Below, piece by piece: positions 43,308-52,197 of a stretch of DNA of 64,000 bases. Below the pieces are notes generated by a model. It was not told the DNA's origin. It searched no databases and saw only the letters and a program-made list of their open reading frames with translations. A program made the translations under genes and the position numbers. Source of the stretch: Verrucomicrobiota bacterium (GTDB taxonomy: Bacteria; Verrucomicrobiota; Verrucomicrobiia; Opitutales; Opitutaceae); contig JAEWQP010000017.1 of NCBI GenBank assembly GCA_023399155.1, positions 68,397 to 132,396 on the forward strand, in the 5' to 3' direction. The number at the start of each line of letters is the position of its first letter. Positions within the stretch are counted from its first letter, which is position 1.

Positions 43308-45275
43308 TCAATTCACCGCGGTTGCGCCGATCTCGTCGGATTCAAACGGGATCGCCGGCAGTCCCGCGCCATTGAACAGCGTCGCCTCCGGATTCGACTG
43401 CCACGCGTAGCGTACGGCGACGGGATGCGGAACGTCGGACGACGACACGATCACGGTATCGCCGTCGAGCGTGGCGTAGGCCCAGTGCCAACGGCCGTCC
43501 TCGCCGCGCACCGAGAATTCGCCGAGCCGGTCGCCCTTCACGACCAGTCCGCCGTCGGTGTGCGTGAATCGGAGTCGCAGCGCATGAGGCACCCGTTCCA
43601 CCGCAGCCAGGCGGGGTCCGGAATACGCGACATCCCGATCGTAGTGCTTTGCCAAGGCCACGAGCGCCAGTCGCTCCCCCACCTCCTTCTTGTCGACGGG
43701 ATGGATGTCCGCGGCGTCTCCCACGTCGATCGCGATGGCCAGCCCGGCGTTCGGCACCGTCTGGGCCACGAAGTCCTGCGCGCCGCGCAGCGCGGCCCAG
43801 CCCGGCTTGTCGGGCGTGGCCTCCCGCTCCATGAAGGCGGCGAGACTGACGATAAGGAACGGGAAATCGCCCTGGCCAAACGCCCGCCGCCAGTCAGCGA
43901 TCATCGCCGGAAGGAGTGTGCGATACTGGCCGGGTCGCTCGGCATTGGCCTCGCCCTGGTACCACAAAGCACCCGCCAGCGCGAGGGGTGCGATCGGTTC
44001 GATCATGCCGTTGTAGAGCACCGCGGGCATCACCGGCCAGTTCTGGTAGCCAAGAGGGAGGCGATGAGGCGGGCGCGCGTCCACGCTGAGTTTCCCTTTC
44101 CACGCACCGGCGAGCGGCACCTCGGTGCCGTCGCCCAACTCGATCTTCAGCGCGTCCGGCGCTGACCTGAATCCGCCATCCGTTTCGGTCTTGAGGACGC
44201 GTAGCGTGATGACGTTGGCACCCGGCTGGAGCACGCCTTCGGGGATGCGATAGACGCGGGGATTCTCCACCCAGGCGCTCGCGCCGATGTGCCGGCCGTT
44301 GATGAAGGTCGTATCCATGCGTTCGACAACGCCGAGCCGGATGCGCGCGGCGCCGGCCGGCAGGGGATCCGGCAGGACGACATCGCGGCGGAAGTAACAC
44401 ACGGCCGGCGTTTCCGGGACGCCGAGTTCGCGGAAGCCCCCGGGAATCGTCACGGGCTTCCAGCCCGAATCATCCAGGGCCGCTTGAAACCACGCGTTGT
44501 CCTTCTGCCCCGGATCAAACTCGTCGTACCAGTGCGAGACATAGTTCCCGTACTGCGGCCCGCTGCGGGCCTCAAGGCGCGCGATCTCCTCGAGTTCCGC
44601 CTGAAACTCGGGAAACTCCCGGAGCGCCGCCGCGCCTGCCCATGATTCAGCCGGCGTGCCACCGAGGGCGTTTTGTACCAATCCGATGGGTACGCCTGTT
44701 TCCTCCTGCACGCGGCGCGCGAAAAAGTAACCGACGGCTGAAAGGCCCGTCCAGCCATCGACGTTTTCCGGGGTGCAGGTCTTCCAGCTTCCTTCGGGGA
44801 CATCCGCCGGCGAATAGGCAACCTTCGGCTGGACGCGGAAAAAGCGGATCTTCGGATGGTCGGCATTTCGAACCTCGTCCGCCCCATGACGGGCGGCGAC
44901 GAGAGCCATCTCCATGTTCGATTGACCGCCACACAGCCACACGTCGCCGACGAGGACGTCGCGCAGCTCGACGCGCCGGGGTCCGTCGATGACCACGGTG
45001 TAGGGCCCGCCCACCGCCGGCGGCTCGATTGTCGCGGACCAGCGCCCGTCGCCACCCGCAGTGGCATTCGCGGACTTTCCGGCAACGCTCACGCGGACCG
45101 CCGCGCCCGGCTCCGTCCATCCCCAGATCGTATTCGGTTTCTCACGCTGCAGCACCATGTGGTCCCCGAAAATCGGGCTGACGAACGGCAGCGCCGCGTT
45201 GTCTGCAGCACCGCTCGTTGATACGGCGGCAATCGTGAGGCCACAAAGGAGGCTGAGGACGTGGAGAAGTTTCAT
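43308..45275 (-). CDS. Sialate O-acetylesterase-like SGNH esterase
   Basis: Exported esterase of 655 residues. Signal peptide MKLLHVLSLLCGLTIAAVSTSGA; PFVSPIFGDHMVLQREKP, the standard opening; an Ig-like beta domain; GGQSNMEM with nucleophile Ser119; a jelly-roll insert at about 250-400; LWYQGEANAERPGQY; and DIHPVDKKEVGERLA with the catalytic Asp/His pair. The family is called sialate O-acetylesterase, but in plant-glycan clusters such proteins usually remove acetyl groups from xylan or pectin, and there is no sign of sialic acid genes here. The ATG at 45275 lies 16 bases after the previous stop, with an AGGGCAGG stretch just before it. Last gene of the fucose operon. Confidence 0.9.
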   Translation of the reverse strand: MKLLHVLSLLCGLTIAAVSTSGAADNAALPFVSPIFGDHMVLQREKPNTIWGWTEPGAAVRVSVAGKSANATAGGDGRWSATIEPPAVGGPYTVVIDGPRRVELRDVLVGDVWLCGGQSNMEMALVAARHGADEVRNADHPKIRFFRVQPKVAYSPADVPEGSWKTCTPENVDGWTGLSAVGYFFARRVQEETGVPIGLVQNALGGTPAESWAGAAALREFPEFQAELEEIARLEARSGPQYGNYVSHWYDEFDPGQKDNAWFQAALDDSGWKPVTIPGGFRELGVPETPAVCYFRRDVVLPDPLPAGAARIRLGVVERMDTTFINGRHIGASAWVENPRVYRIPEGVLQPGANVITLRVLKTETDGGFRSAPDALKIELGDGTEVPLAGAWKGKLSVDARPPHRLPLGYQNWPVMPAVLYNGMIEPIAPLALAGALWYQGEANAERPGQYRTLLPAMIADWRRAFGQGDFPFLIVSLAAFMEREATPDKPGWAALRGAQDFVAQTVPNAGLAIAIDVGDAADIHPVDKKEVGERLALVALAKHYDRDVAYSGPRLAAVERVPHALRLRFTHTDGGLVVKGDRLGEFSVRGEDGRWHWAYATLDGDTVIVSSSDVPHPVAVRYAWQSNPEATLFNGAGLPAIPFESDEIGATAVN

Positions 45276-45291
45276 CCTGCCCTGAATACAC

Positions 45292-47598
45292 TCACTTGGC
45301 GGGCGCAACTGAAGGCATTTCCGAGAGCACCTTGAACAGGGCCGGATCCACCTCCTCGAGGCCGGTGATGCTATGGAGATGATTCGCGCTGATCCAGGGC
45401 AACCAGAAGCGATGCCCGCTGCCGCCACGCCCGACGCCGCCCGGCCCGAGGCGCCAGCCCTCCTGCTGCCAGCCCGGACCCTTCAGGTCGTACAACCGCT
45501 CAGGCAGCGCCACCATCGATTTCGTGGCGTGCAACAACAGGCGCGCGACGTCCCTGTAGTGCGCATCACCCGTATACCGGTAGAGCTTGGCGTAGGCAGG
45601 CGCAGACCAGTCAAGGTACTCGTCCACACTCCCCGCGTGCAGGGCCGTGATGCCCTGTAGGCCGATCGTGGGCACGCCCTTCTTCCAGCGCAGGTCTGCC
45701 TCTTCCGCATCGATGGGCATCGGAAGATTCCAGATCCACATCCACGTCTCAGCGAAGTCCGCCGCCACCTGCGCGCGATCGAGCCATCTCCATTCGCCCG
45801 TCGATTCGTAGAGGCTCAGGAATGCCTCGAGACTTAGCATGCCCGCCTCCTTGTCCGTGATGTTCGGATTGTCGCTGGCGCCTCCGATGAAGAGGCCGTG
45901 CGCGCCCCACTGGGTCCACACGTACTCCGCAGCGCGGATGGCCGCCTTCTCATAGCGGCTCTCGCCGGTGAATTCCGTCATCATGACAAGCAACGGCACG
46001 GGGCAATAACTGGTGGTGCCCGTCGGTTCCGCGACGTCGTCGGTGCCTTTCCTCCACCGCCGCGGAAAGGATCCGTCCTCGCGTTGCTGAAGCACGAGCC
46101 AGTCCACGTACTGCTTCACCCAGGCAAACCATTCCGGATGCTCCCGGCCGAGAGCGCGTTCGCGGCGCCAGGCCTGCATCAGCACACGCATGTCCTCGGT
46201 GGCGTTGCGCAGCCATGGCGCCACCCAGATGTGATCCCACGGCTGGCCGGTCTTGAGGTCGTAACCCGTCGCCTCCAGCGGCACGGTGGGCAGGGCCTCG
46301 ATCAACGACTGGATGATCCCCAGTCCGGTCTGCCGCATCTGCCGTCCCCGCTCGGTCGGGTCGCGATCGCCCTCACGCAGGAGTTGGTCTGCACATTCGA
46401 TCGTCTTCCCCACGAATCCCATCGCGATCATCGACCAGTTCCACTGCCACGCGTCGGTAACCGTACTTCGAACGAACGGGATGCCGGTGCGCCCATCCAC
46501 CGTCACCGCCTGAGCGGCGAGGTGGTCGAGAAGCACCCGGCGCATGTGCTCAACGTCGATCGGGGGCACGGTCGGTTCGAGCGTGCGCCACGCCCAGCGC
46601 CACGTGTTGCGGGTCACTTCGGCAAAGGATTCGCCGGATCCGAAACGAAAACGGACCTCGTAGCCGTGCTGCACTCCCGGCTCGATCGGATGATAGCGCC
46701 GAAACCACGTCGCCGGAGCCTGCGCCGCGGCGCCCCCGGTGAAGAGGCTCGCCGTCCCGGGAAAACGAAAACCAAACTCGACCGGCCGTGCCTCGACCTG
46801 CCACGCCCCCAGCGCACCGAACTGGAGCCGTCCGTCGATCACAACGGTCTCGGCCAGTTTCGTCTCGCTCAAAGTCGAGTCACCGCGCGGCTGCGCGTCC
46901 AGGATCGCGACAGAGGCACGCCCGCCGAGCGCTAGCGCGAAGAGCGGCGCCGGGAGCATGTCCTCGCGCATGAGAAAACGGCGGGCCGCGTGGTTTCGCG
47001 TGCCTCCCGGCGAACGCTCGCCATCGTAGGTAGAGTCTCCATACAACGCGCCGGGCGCGAAACAAGCCACGTCCTCCCACCGAACGGACCGGTCGACCAT
47101 GAGGACGATCGACGAACCAAATCCTCCCGGCGCACGACCCGTCACCTCCACGGCGCGGCGGAGCGCGACGACGTCGCGCTCGATTCCCCACTGGTCGTGG
47201 ACCCGGAACTCCGCCTCCGCGCCGTGGCGGATGACGGCGATCGCCTCGACCCCGGCCTCCGTCTTCTTGATCGAGTGGTACCCAGAGACGAGGGACCGGA
47301 TGTCGCCATCGGAGACGTATACCTCCACTTCGGCCGGCCGCGCCTGCGCCATCCCCGGTCCGGGTCCGCCCCGCACCTCGATCCCCCACCCGTCACTCGG
47401 GTCGCGGACGAAGGCGAACGTGGCGCCGGTCGGAAGCGTCCCGAGTTCGACGGTCTCGGCAGAACACGCGACGGGAATGGTCCCCCAGAGGGCCACGGCA
47501 CACGCGGCCCACCGCACGATGCCGCACCAGGATCCCCGACGATGCCGAGGTGACAGGAGGGTCATGAGCGCGCACGGGCGGACGGGGTCTGGATTCAT
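45292..47598 (-). CDS. Unassigned exported protein with predicted beta-sandwich plus (alpha/alpha) toroid
   Basis: I do not recognise the family. 768 residues with a signal peptide (IVRWAACAVALWGTIPVACSAE). Residues about 30-340 look all-beta. From about 350 on, helical repeats rich in Trp appear (DAWQWNWSMIAMGFVGK, WVAPWLRNATEDMRVLMQAW, GLFIGGASDNPNITDKEAGMLSLEAF, FAETWMWIWNLPMPI, DWSAPAYAKLYRYTG), the look of a six-hairpin (alpha/alpha) glycosidase or lyase toroid with acidic and aromatic residues in loops. A new or little-studied glycoside hydrolase is plausible. The genes on either side (FucP 13 bases upstream, acetylesterase 16 bases downstream) place it in the fucose operon, so a fucosylated or acetylated fragment could be its substrate. 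The start could also be the ATG at 47565. Function is not assigned. Confidence 0.75.
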   Translation of the reverse strand: MNPDPVRPCALMTLLSPRHRRGSWCGIVRWAACAVALWGTIPVACSAETVELGTLPTGATFAFVRDPSDGWGIEVRGGPGPGMAQARPAEVEVYVSDGDIRSLVSGYHSIKKTEAGVEAIAVIRHGAEAEFRVHDQWGIERDVVALRRAVEVTGRAPGGFGSSIVLMVDRSVRWEDVACFAPGALYGDSTYDGERSPGGTRNHAARRFLMREDMLPAPLFALALGGRASVAILDAQPRGDSTLSETKLAETVVIDGRLQFGALGAWQVEARPVEFGFRFPGTASLFTGGAAAQAPATWFRRYHPIEPGVQHGYEVRFRFGSGESFAEVTRNTWRWAWRTLEPTVPPIDVEHMRRVLLDHLAAQAVTVDGRTGIPFVRSTVTDAWQWNWSMIAMGFVGKTIECADQLLREGDRDPTERGRQMRQTGLGIIQSLIEALPTVPLEATGYDLKTGQPWDHIWVAPWLRNATEDMRVLMQAWRRERALGREHPEWFAWVKQYVDWLVLQQREDGSFPRRWRKGTDDVAEPTGTTSYCPVPLLVMMTEFTGESRYEKAAIRAAEYVWTQWGAHGLFIGGASDNPNITDKEAGMLSLEAFLSLYESTGEWRWLDRAQVAADFAETWMWIWNLPMPIDAEEADLRWKKGVPTIGLQGITALHAGSVDEYLDWSAPAYAKLYRYTGDAHYRDVARLLLHATKSMVALPERLYDLKGPGWQQEGWRLGPGGVGRGGSGHRFWLPWISANHLHSITGLEEVDPALFKVLSEMPSVAPAK

Positions 47599-47611
47599 GA
47601 AGAGAAGTTGT

Positions 47612-49102
47612 CTACGGTGACCTCATGCTGCGCCCCGCGGCGATTTCGCTTCCGCCCCGGAGCCACGACCAACTGTAGCCATAGGCGCAAACGACAGTGA
47701 AGCAGACCAGCGGCACGATGAACGCGAGCGACATGCCGTGATGGTCGCCCACCGCGCCCATGATCTTCGGCACGATCGCGCCGCCCATGATCGCCATCAC
47801 GATGTAGCCGGACGCGCGCTTGGCGTGCGTGCCCAGGTCCCGGATACCCAGCTCGAAGATGGTCGGGAACATGATCGACATGAAAAAGTAGCACGCGAAT
47901 ACAGCCATGACGCTCACCCAGCCCAGCTTCAGGATCACGATCAGGCACATGCCGACATTGAGCGCTCCGTAGAGGCCGAGGAGCCTGTGCGCCCTGATCC
48001 TTCGCAAGAGCGCGGCTCCGATGACGCGACCGCCAAGGAAGCAGCCAAATGCAATCGAGGCGAGCATCGCGGCGGTTTTGTTGCTGATCGCGATCGGCGC
48101 CTCGGCGGTGACATAGTTGATGAAGTACGCAAAGATGCCCGACTGCCCGGCCACGTAGAAGAACTGCGCCAGGGTCGCCCCACAGAAGTGCGGACGCCCC
48201 CAGAGCCCGGATTGCTCAAAGGCCCGGGAGCGAACGGCCAGCAGAGCCGTGCTGACGATGAGAACAACCGAACCCGTGACGCCGAAGACCTTCAGCGCCA
48301 GACCCTCGTCGAGGCTGCGGATGGAAACCAGGGCCGCGCCGATCATGCCGATGGATGCAGCAAACACGACCAGATTGAGCCACACGAGCACCGCTGCCGA
48401 GAAGCCGCGCGACGATGCGGCGGCATCTGCCGCAGTCGCGACGGGACTGCCGACTTCCTCCGCCACGATATCCGGAAGTCGCGCCCTTGAGAATGCCGCG
48501 GCCAGGATGACCACCACCACGGCCACGGCGGCATACGGGATCCACAGGGTCTCGGCCCCCGTGCTCTGGCCGGATGCATCGGTCGAGTAGAAAAAGATGC
48601 TCCCCGCGATCGGACCCAGGATCCAGCCGACGCCATTGCAGGACTGTGCGAGGTTGATGCGGGTGGCTCCATACTCCTTGGGTCCGAGCACCGTCGTGTA
48701 GGGATTGGCGACGGTCTCGAGAAAGGTGAGTCCTGCCGCGATGATGCAGACGCCCAGGAGAAAGGCCCAGAACTCGGCGATCTGCGTCGCGGGGATGAAC
48801 CAGAATCCTCCCGCGGCAACCATCAACAACCCGGCGACAATCCCGCCCTTGTATCCAAAACGTCCTGCAAACCAGCCGGCGGGAAGCGCCATGAGGAAAT
48901 AGCCAAGGTAATGGGCAAACTGCACCCAGGCCGACTGCGCCAGCGTCAGGTGCAGTTCCTCCTGGAAATGCTTGTCCATCACGTCGATCATCCCGTTGCA
49001 GAACCCCCAGAGCAGGAACAACGAGCTGACGAGGGCGAAAGGCACCGCGTAGGAGCGGCCCTCCGGGGTGGCGAAGAGTCCACGAAGATGGGGAGCGGGC
49101 AT
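47612..49102 (-). CDS. fucP: FucP-type L-fucose:proton symporter (MFS)
   Basis: Inner-membrane sugar importer of 496 residues with 12 hydrophobic segments. PFALVSSLFLLWGFCNGMIDVMDKHFQEELHLTLAQSAWVQFAHYLGYFLMALPAGWFAGRFGYKGG is the classic FucP family N-terminus, including the Gly-Asn pair in helix 1 and the acidic residue in DVMD. FLETVANPYTTVLGP and CYFFMSIMFPTIFELGIRDLGTHAKRASG are further family marks. The ATG at 49102 is preferred; a start at 49162 would overlap the dehydrogenase gene and add a Pro/Arg-rich tail. Some members carry glucose, galactose or N-acetylglucosamine; the fuconolactonase and dehydrogenase in the same operon point to L-fucose or L-galactose. Confidence 0.9.
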   Translation of the reverse strand: MPAPHLRGLFATPEGRSYAVPFALVSSLFLLWGFCNGMIDVMDKHFQEELHLTLAQSAWVQFAHYLGYFLMALPAGWFAGRFGYKGGIVAGLLMVAAGGFWFIPATQIAEFWAFLLGVCIIAAGLTFLETVANPYTTVLGPKEYGATRINLAQSCNGVGWILGPIAGSIFFYSTDASGQSTGAETLWIPYAAVAVVVVILAAAFSRARLPDIVAEEVGSPVATAADAAASSRGFSAAVLVWLNLVVFAASIGMIGAALVSIRSLDEGLALKVFGVTGSVVLIVSTALLAVRSRAFEQSGLWGRPHFCGATLAQFFYVAGQSGIFAYFINYVTAEAPIAISNKTAAMLASIAFGCFLGGRVIGAALLRRIRAHRLLGLYGALNVGMCLIVILKLGWVSVMAVFACYFFMSIMFPTIFELGIRDLGTHAKRASGYIVMAIMGGAIVPKIMGAVGDHHGMSLAFIVPLVCFTVVCAYGYSWSWLRGGSEIAAGRSMRSP

Positions 49103-49154
49103 CGGGGAGGATTCCTGGGATGGGACCTGGGGCGTGGGCAGGCGGAGACGAAAC

Positions 49155-50186
49155 CTACCCAATGGAAATCATGGCTTTCACCACGCCGGCTTCTGGATCT
49201 GTCCATCTGGCGAACCGAGCGGGGACCTCGCCGAGCCGTGCCCGATGCGTGATCCACGGAGTCGTATCCACCCGGTCGGCCTCGACGAGGGCGAGGATGC
49301 GGCGAAAATCCTCCGCCCGGGAGTTGCGACTGGCGAGGAGCGTGAGTTCGCGGCGATGGAAGCTCGGGTCGTCGAACACCACCTCGCCCTGAAAGAGTCC
49401 GACGAAAACGAGCCGGCCGCCATGCGCGGGAAAGGCAAACGAGGCGGTCATCGACGCCGGATTGCCCGTGGCGTCGAACACCGCCGTCGGCATATCGCCG
49501 TCTGTGAGTTCGGCCAGCCGCGCCGCCACGTCCGGCGATTGGCTCGTGTCGATGAGCGATTCGCCGGGCAGGCCAAGCCGATCGCGGCAGAAGTCCAGTC
49601 GCCGCGAATTCATGTCGATCGCAAGCACCCGGGCCCCGGCCGCGCGGGCGAACTGAATCACCGCGAGCCCGATCGGCCCCGTTCCGACGACCGCAGCCGT
49701 CTCGCCTTCCACCAACGCGGCGCGATCAACCGCGTGTGCGCCGATGCCGAGTGTCTCGATCAGCGCGAGTTGGTCGAAGGTAAGCGAACGGGACGCATGA
49801 AGCTTCACCGCAGGCAGCACGAACTCCTCGCGCATGCCGCCGTCGACGTGAACCCCCAGGACCTTCAGCTTCGTGCAGCAGTTGGACCTCCCCTGGCGAC
49901 AGGCGACGCAGTGTCCACAGTTCAAATACGGTTCCACCGCGCAGCGGTCGCCCGGTGCGACACCCCGCACACCCGCCCCGACGGCGAGAACCTCCACCCC
50001 GAGTTCGTGCCCGAGGATGCGCGGATAGCTGAAGAACGGCTGCCGCCCACGAAAGGCATGCAGGTCGGTCCCGCACACGCCGACGCGATGCACACGCACC
50101 AGCGCTTCGCCCGGTGCCGGCGAGCCGCTGGCTGGAAGGCTGGCGGCGCGCAGCACGTTTGGTCCGGCGAGAAGAATGCCTTCCAT
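49155..50186 (-). CDS. Zinc-dependent alcohol dehydrogenase (sorbitol/threonine dehydrogenase-like)
   Basis: Cytoplasmic NAD-dependent dehydrogenase of 343 residues in the medium-chain family. Catalytic zinc ligands Cys38 (VGVCGTDLH), His60 and Glu61 (LGHELG); structural zinc cysteines 90, 93, 96 and 103 (CGHCVACRQGRSNC); nucleotide loop VVGTGPIGLAVIQ followed by an acidic IDMNSRR turn that favours NAD over NADP. It follows the aldo/keto reductase by 18 bases and precedes FucP by 52. A likely role is oxidation of a later intermediate of the L-fucose route, or of L-fucose itself. Which step cannot be decided from sequence. Confidence 0.9.
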   Translation of the reverse strand: MEGILLAGPNVLRAASLPASGSPAPGEALVRVHRVGVCGTDLHAFRGRQPFFSYPRILGHELGVEVLAVGAGVRGVAPGDRCAVEPYLNCGHCVACRQGRSNCCTKLKVLGVHVDGGMREEFVLPAVKLHASRSLTFDQLALIETLGIGAHAVDRAALVEGETAAVVGTGPIGLAVIQFARAAGARVLAIDMNSRRLDFCRDRLGLPGESLIDTSQSPDVAARLAELTDGDMPTAVFDATGNPASMTASFAFPAHGGRLVFVGLFQGEVVFDDPSFHRRELTLLASRNSRAEDFRRILALVEADRVDTTPWITHRARLGEVPARFARWTDPEAGVVKAMISIG

Positions 50187-50204
50187 GGATCGATTCCCGC
50201 GACT

Positions 50205-51158
50205 TCAGGCCAGGATCGGATCGCGGTTTTCCGGCCGACCGCGGGTGAAGTTGTGGTTGCGAATCGGATGCAGCAGATCGAGCACCCGATGCAGGAGATC
50301 GCGGTCAATCGGCTCGTCGACGCAGGCGATGTTGCGTCGGATGTTCTCCGGGCTGGCACTCCCGACCAGGGTCGTGGCGATTCCCGGATGAGCGATGGAA
50401 AACTGGATGGCGAGCTTCACGATATCGGCTCCGACGGATTCACAGTACTCGACTGCGCGGCGCGTACCGGCCACCAGCGCCGACGGCGCCGGGTGCCACG
50501 CAGGCGCCCCCCGTGGCGTGAGCAGTCCCATCCCGGTCGGCGAGGCGTTGATGACGCCGACGCCCCTGCCCTCGAGATAGGGAAGCATCGACTCGAGCGA
50601 CGTGTCGTTGAGCGCGTAGTGGCAAAATGACAACACGGTTTCGACCTCGCCCTCGGCCACGCGGTCGAGCACGGCGGGGAAAACCCTCAGCGGCAGTCCC
50701 GTGATCCCCACGTGACCGATCCGGCCGGCCCGCTTGAGCCCGAGCAGCGCCGGGATCGTCTCGTCCACGATCTGGTCGATCGAAGCGAACTCGATGTCGT
50801 GACACTGCAGCAGGTCGATGTAGTCGACGCCGAGACGGGAGCAGCTTTCATCCAGGCTGCGCACCACGCGGGCGGCGGAAAAATCCACCTCCCCTTCCCC
50901 ATACTGGCCTACCTTTGTCGCAAGGTGGTAGCGGTCGCGGGCCACCTCACGCAGGGCGCGTCCGAGCACGGTTTCCGCACGCGTCGCCCCATAGTAGGGC
51001 GAGACGTCGATGAAATTCACGCCCAGATCGAGCGCCGTATGGACAGTCCGGGTACTCTCCGCGTCGTCCGTGGGCCGGAACACGCCTCCGAGCGAGGATG
51101 CACCGAAGCTGAGGACCGAAACGTCAAGGCCGGTCCGGCCAAGGCGACGACGTTTCAC
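50205..51158 (-). CDS. Aldo/keto reductase, L-fucose/L-galactose 1-dehydrogenase type
   Basis: Cytoplasmic oxidoreductase of 317 residues expected to oxidise L-fucose (6-deoxy-L-galactose) to its lactone. The catalytic tetrad is complete: Asp51, Tyr56, Lys82, His120. Beyond the fold, stretches such as LLQCHDIEF, IVDETIPAL, GITGLPLRVF, LSFCHYALND, GVGVINASP, MGLLT and WHPA follow plant L-galactose dehydrogenase closely, as I recall that sequence. The start is a GTG at 51158 overlapping the stop of the lactonase gene (GTGA), the expected position for KRRRLGRTGLDVS. The next enzyme, a fuconolactonase, is encoded immediately upstream, which supports the assignment. Confidence 0.9.
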   Translation of the reverse strand: MKRRRLGRTGLDVSVLSFGASSLGGVFRPTDDAESTRTVHTALDLGVNFIDVSPYYGATRAETVLGRALREVARDRYHLATKVGQYGEGEVDFSAARVVRSLDESCSRLGVDYIDLLQCHDIEFASIDQIVDETIPALLGLKRAGRIGHVGITGLPLRVFPAVLDRVAEGEVETVLSFCHYALNDTSLESMLPYLEGRGVGVINASPTGMGLLTPRGAPAWHPAPSALVAGTRRAVEYCESVGADIVKLAIQFSIAHPGIATTLVGSASPENIRRNIACVDEPIDRDLLHRVLDLLHPIRNHNFTRGRPENRDPILA

Positions 51159-52084
51159 GGCGCCGGGCTCCAGGAATTGAGCTGATAGGCGGCGGTTGCG
51201 GTGCCGCCCATGATGGCATCTCGCTCCGACCCGGCAAGCGACTGCAGGAGTTCCTCCACCGCCTCCAGCCATGGCTCATAGCCGCCAGCCAGCAGACACA
51301 CCGGCCAGTCCGAGCCAAACATCATCCGTTCCGGTCCGAATGCCTCGAGCACCACCTCGAAATAGGGGCGGACAAGATCGGTCGTCCACCGCCACCCCGG
51401 CGTCTCGGTGACGATCCCGGAGAACTTGCAGAACACGTGGGGCCGGCGGGCGAGTTCACGGATGCCCTCGCGCCACGCCTGCGGCGGAGGCCCGCTCACG
51501 AGCGGCTTGGCGATGTGGTCGAGCACGATGCGCAACGATGGGTGCCGGTCGACCCATGCAGTTGCAGCGGGAAGCTGCCGGCTGAAAATCAAGAGGTCGT
51601 AAGTGAGCCCGCAATGCGCGACCTCCTGGAGCGCTTCATTGAACCGGGCGTTCTCGAAGTAGGCATCGGGCTCCGCCTGCAGCACGTGCCGCACGCCCTT
51701 GAAGCGCGGATGTGTGCCGTAGCGATCAAGGAGCGAGCCGACCGATTCGCCCTGCTCGGCGAGCGGCACCCATCCGACGACGCCTCTGATGTACGGGAAA
51801 AGCCTGCAGAGATTGAGCAGCCACTCCGTCTCGGCGAGCGACTGCCGCGCCTGCACCGCGATCGTGCCGTCAAGGCGGGCCACGTGCAGCACGCTCATCA
51901 GATCAGGAGGAAGGAAATCACGCCGGATGCCGCTCATCCCAGCGTCGATCCAGCCGTACTCACTCGCGGAGTATCGCCAGAAATGCTGGTGGGCGTCGAT
52001 GCGCGCAGGTCGTCCAGCGGACCGAACGTCGAGCGAACCGGCGCGGATGTCAGCCGTGGGAGCTTGGGGGTGATCCAGCGGCAT
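51155..52084 (-). CDS. Amidohydrolase, L-fucono-1,5-lactonase type
   Basis: Cytoplasmic metal-dependent lactonase of 309 residues that opens the lactone made by the sugar dehydrogenase. RIDAHQHFWRYS (28-39) gives the metal-binding His32 and His34; RGVVGWVPL, IVLDHIAKP, HVFCKFSGIVTE and MMFGSDWPVCLL are the hallmarks of COG3618 (fuconolactonase/4-sulfomuconolactone family), the last with the catalytic Asp. The ATG at 52084 is chosen because the longer frame runs into the divergent regulator promoter. First gene of the six-gene operon. L-rhamnonolactonases belong to the same group, so rhamnose is an alternative substrate. Confidence 0.88.
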   Translation of the reverse strand: MPLDHPQAPTADIRAGSLDVRSAGRPARIDAHQHFWRYSASEYGWIDAGMSGIRRDFLPPDLMSVLHVARLDGTIAVQARQSLAETEWLLNLCRLFPYIRGVVGWVPLAEQGESVGSLLDRYGTHPRFKGVRHVLQAEPDAYFENARFNEALQEVAHCGLTYDLLIFSRQLPAATAWVDRHPSLRIVLDHIAKPLVSGPPPQAWREGIRELARRPHVFCKFSGIVTETPGWRWTTDLVRPYFEVVLEAFGPERMMFGSDWPVCLLAGGYEPWLEAVEELLQSLAGSERDAIMGGTATAAYQLNSWSPAP

Positions 52085-52197
52085 CGGAAGTACGCCGCAA
52101 TCTACCGGAATCACCGTCGCGACAGAATACCTGTTCTTGTCCCCAGCATGACGATATTTGACCTGCTCGTCCACCTCCGCCAAGGTGAACGCGTCCC
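52085..52197. promoter_or_regulatory. Divergent promoter of the fucose operon and its AraC regulator
   Basis: Only 113 bases separate the two starts, so the promoters must overlap or lie back to back. The stretch is locally AT-richer around 52155-52170 (CATGACGATATTTGACC). AAGGTG lies about 10 bases before the AraC start and may be its ribosome site. No clear inverted repeat was seen. Confidence 0.55.

Noticed and set aside
43308..45428. Role of the SGNH esterase in sialic acid use
   Set aside because: Only the family name suggests it; no sialic acid lyase, kinase, transporter or sialidase is present, and the neighbours are plant-sugar genes.
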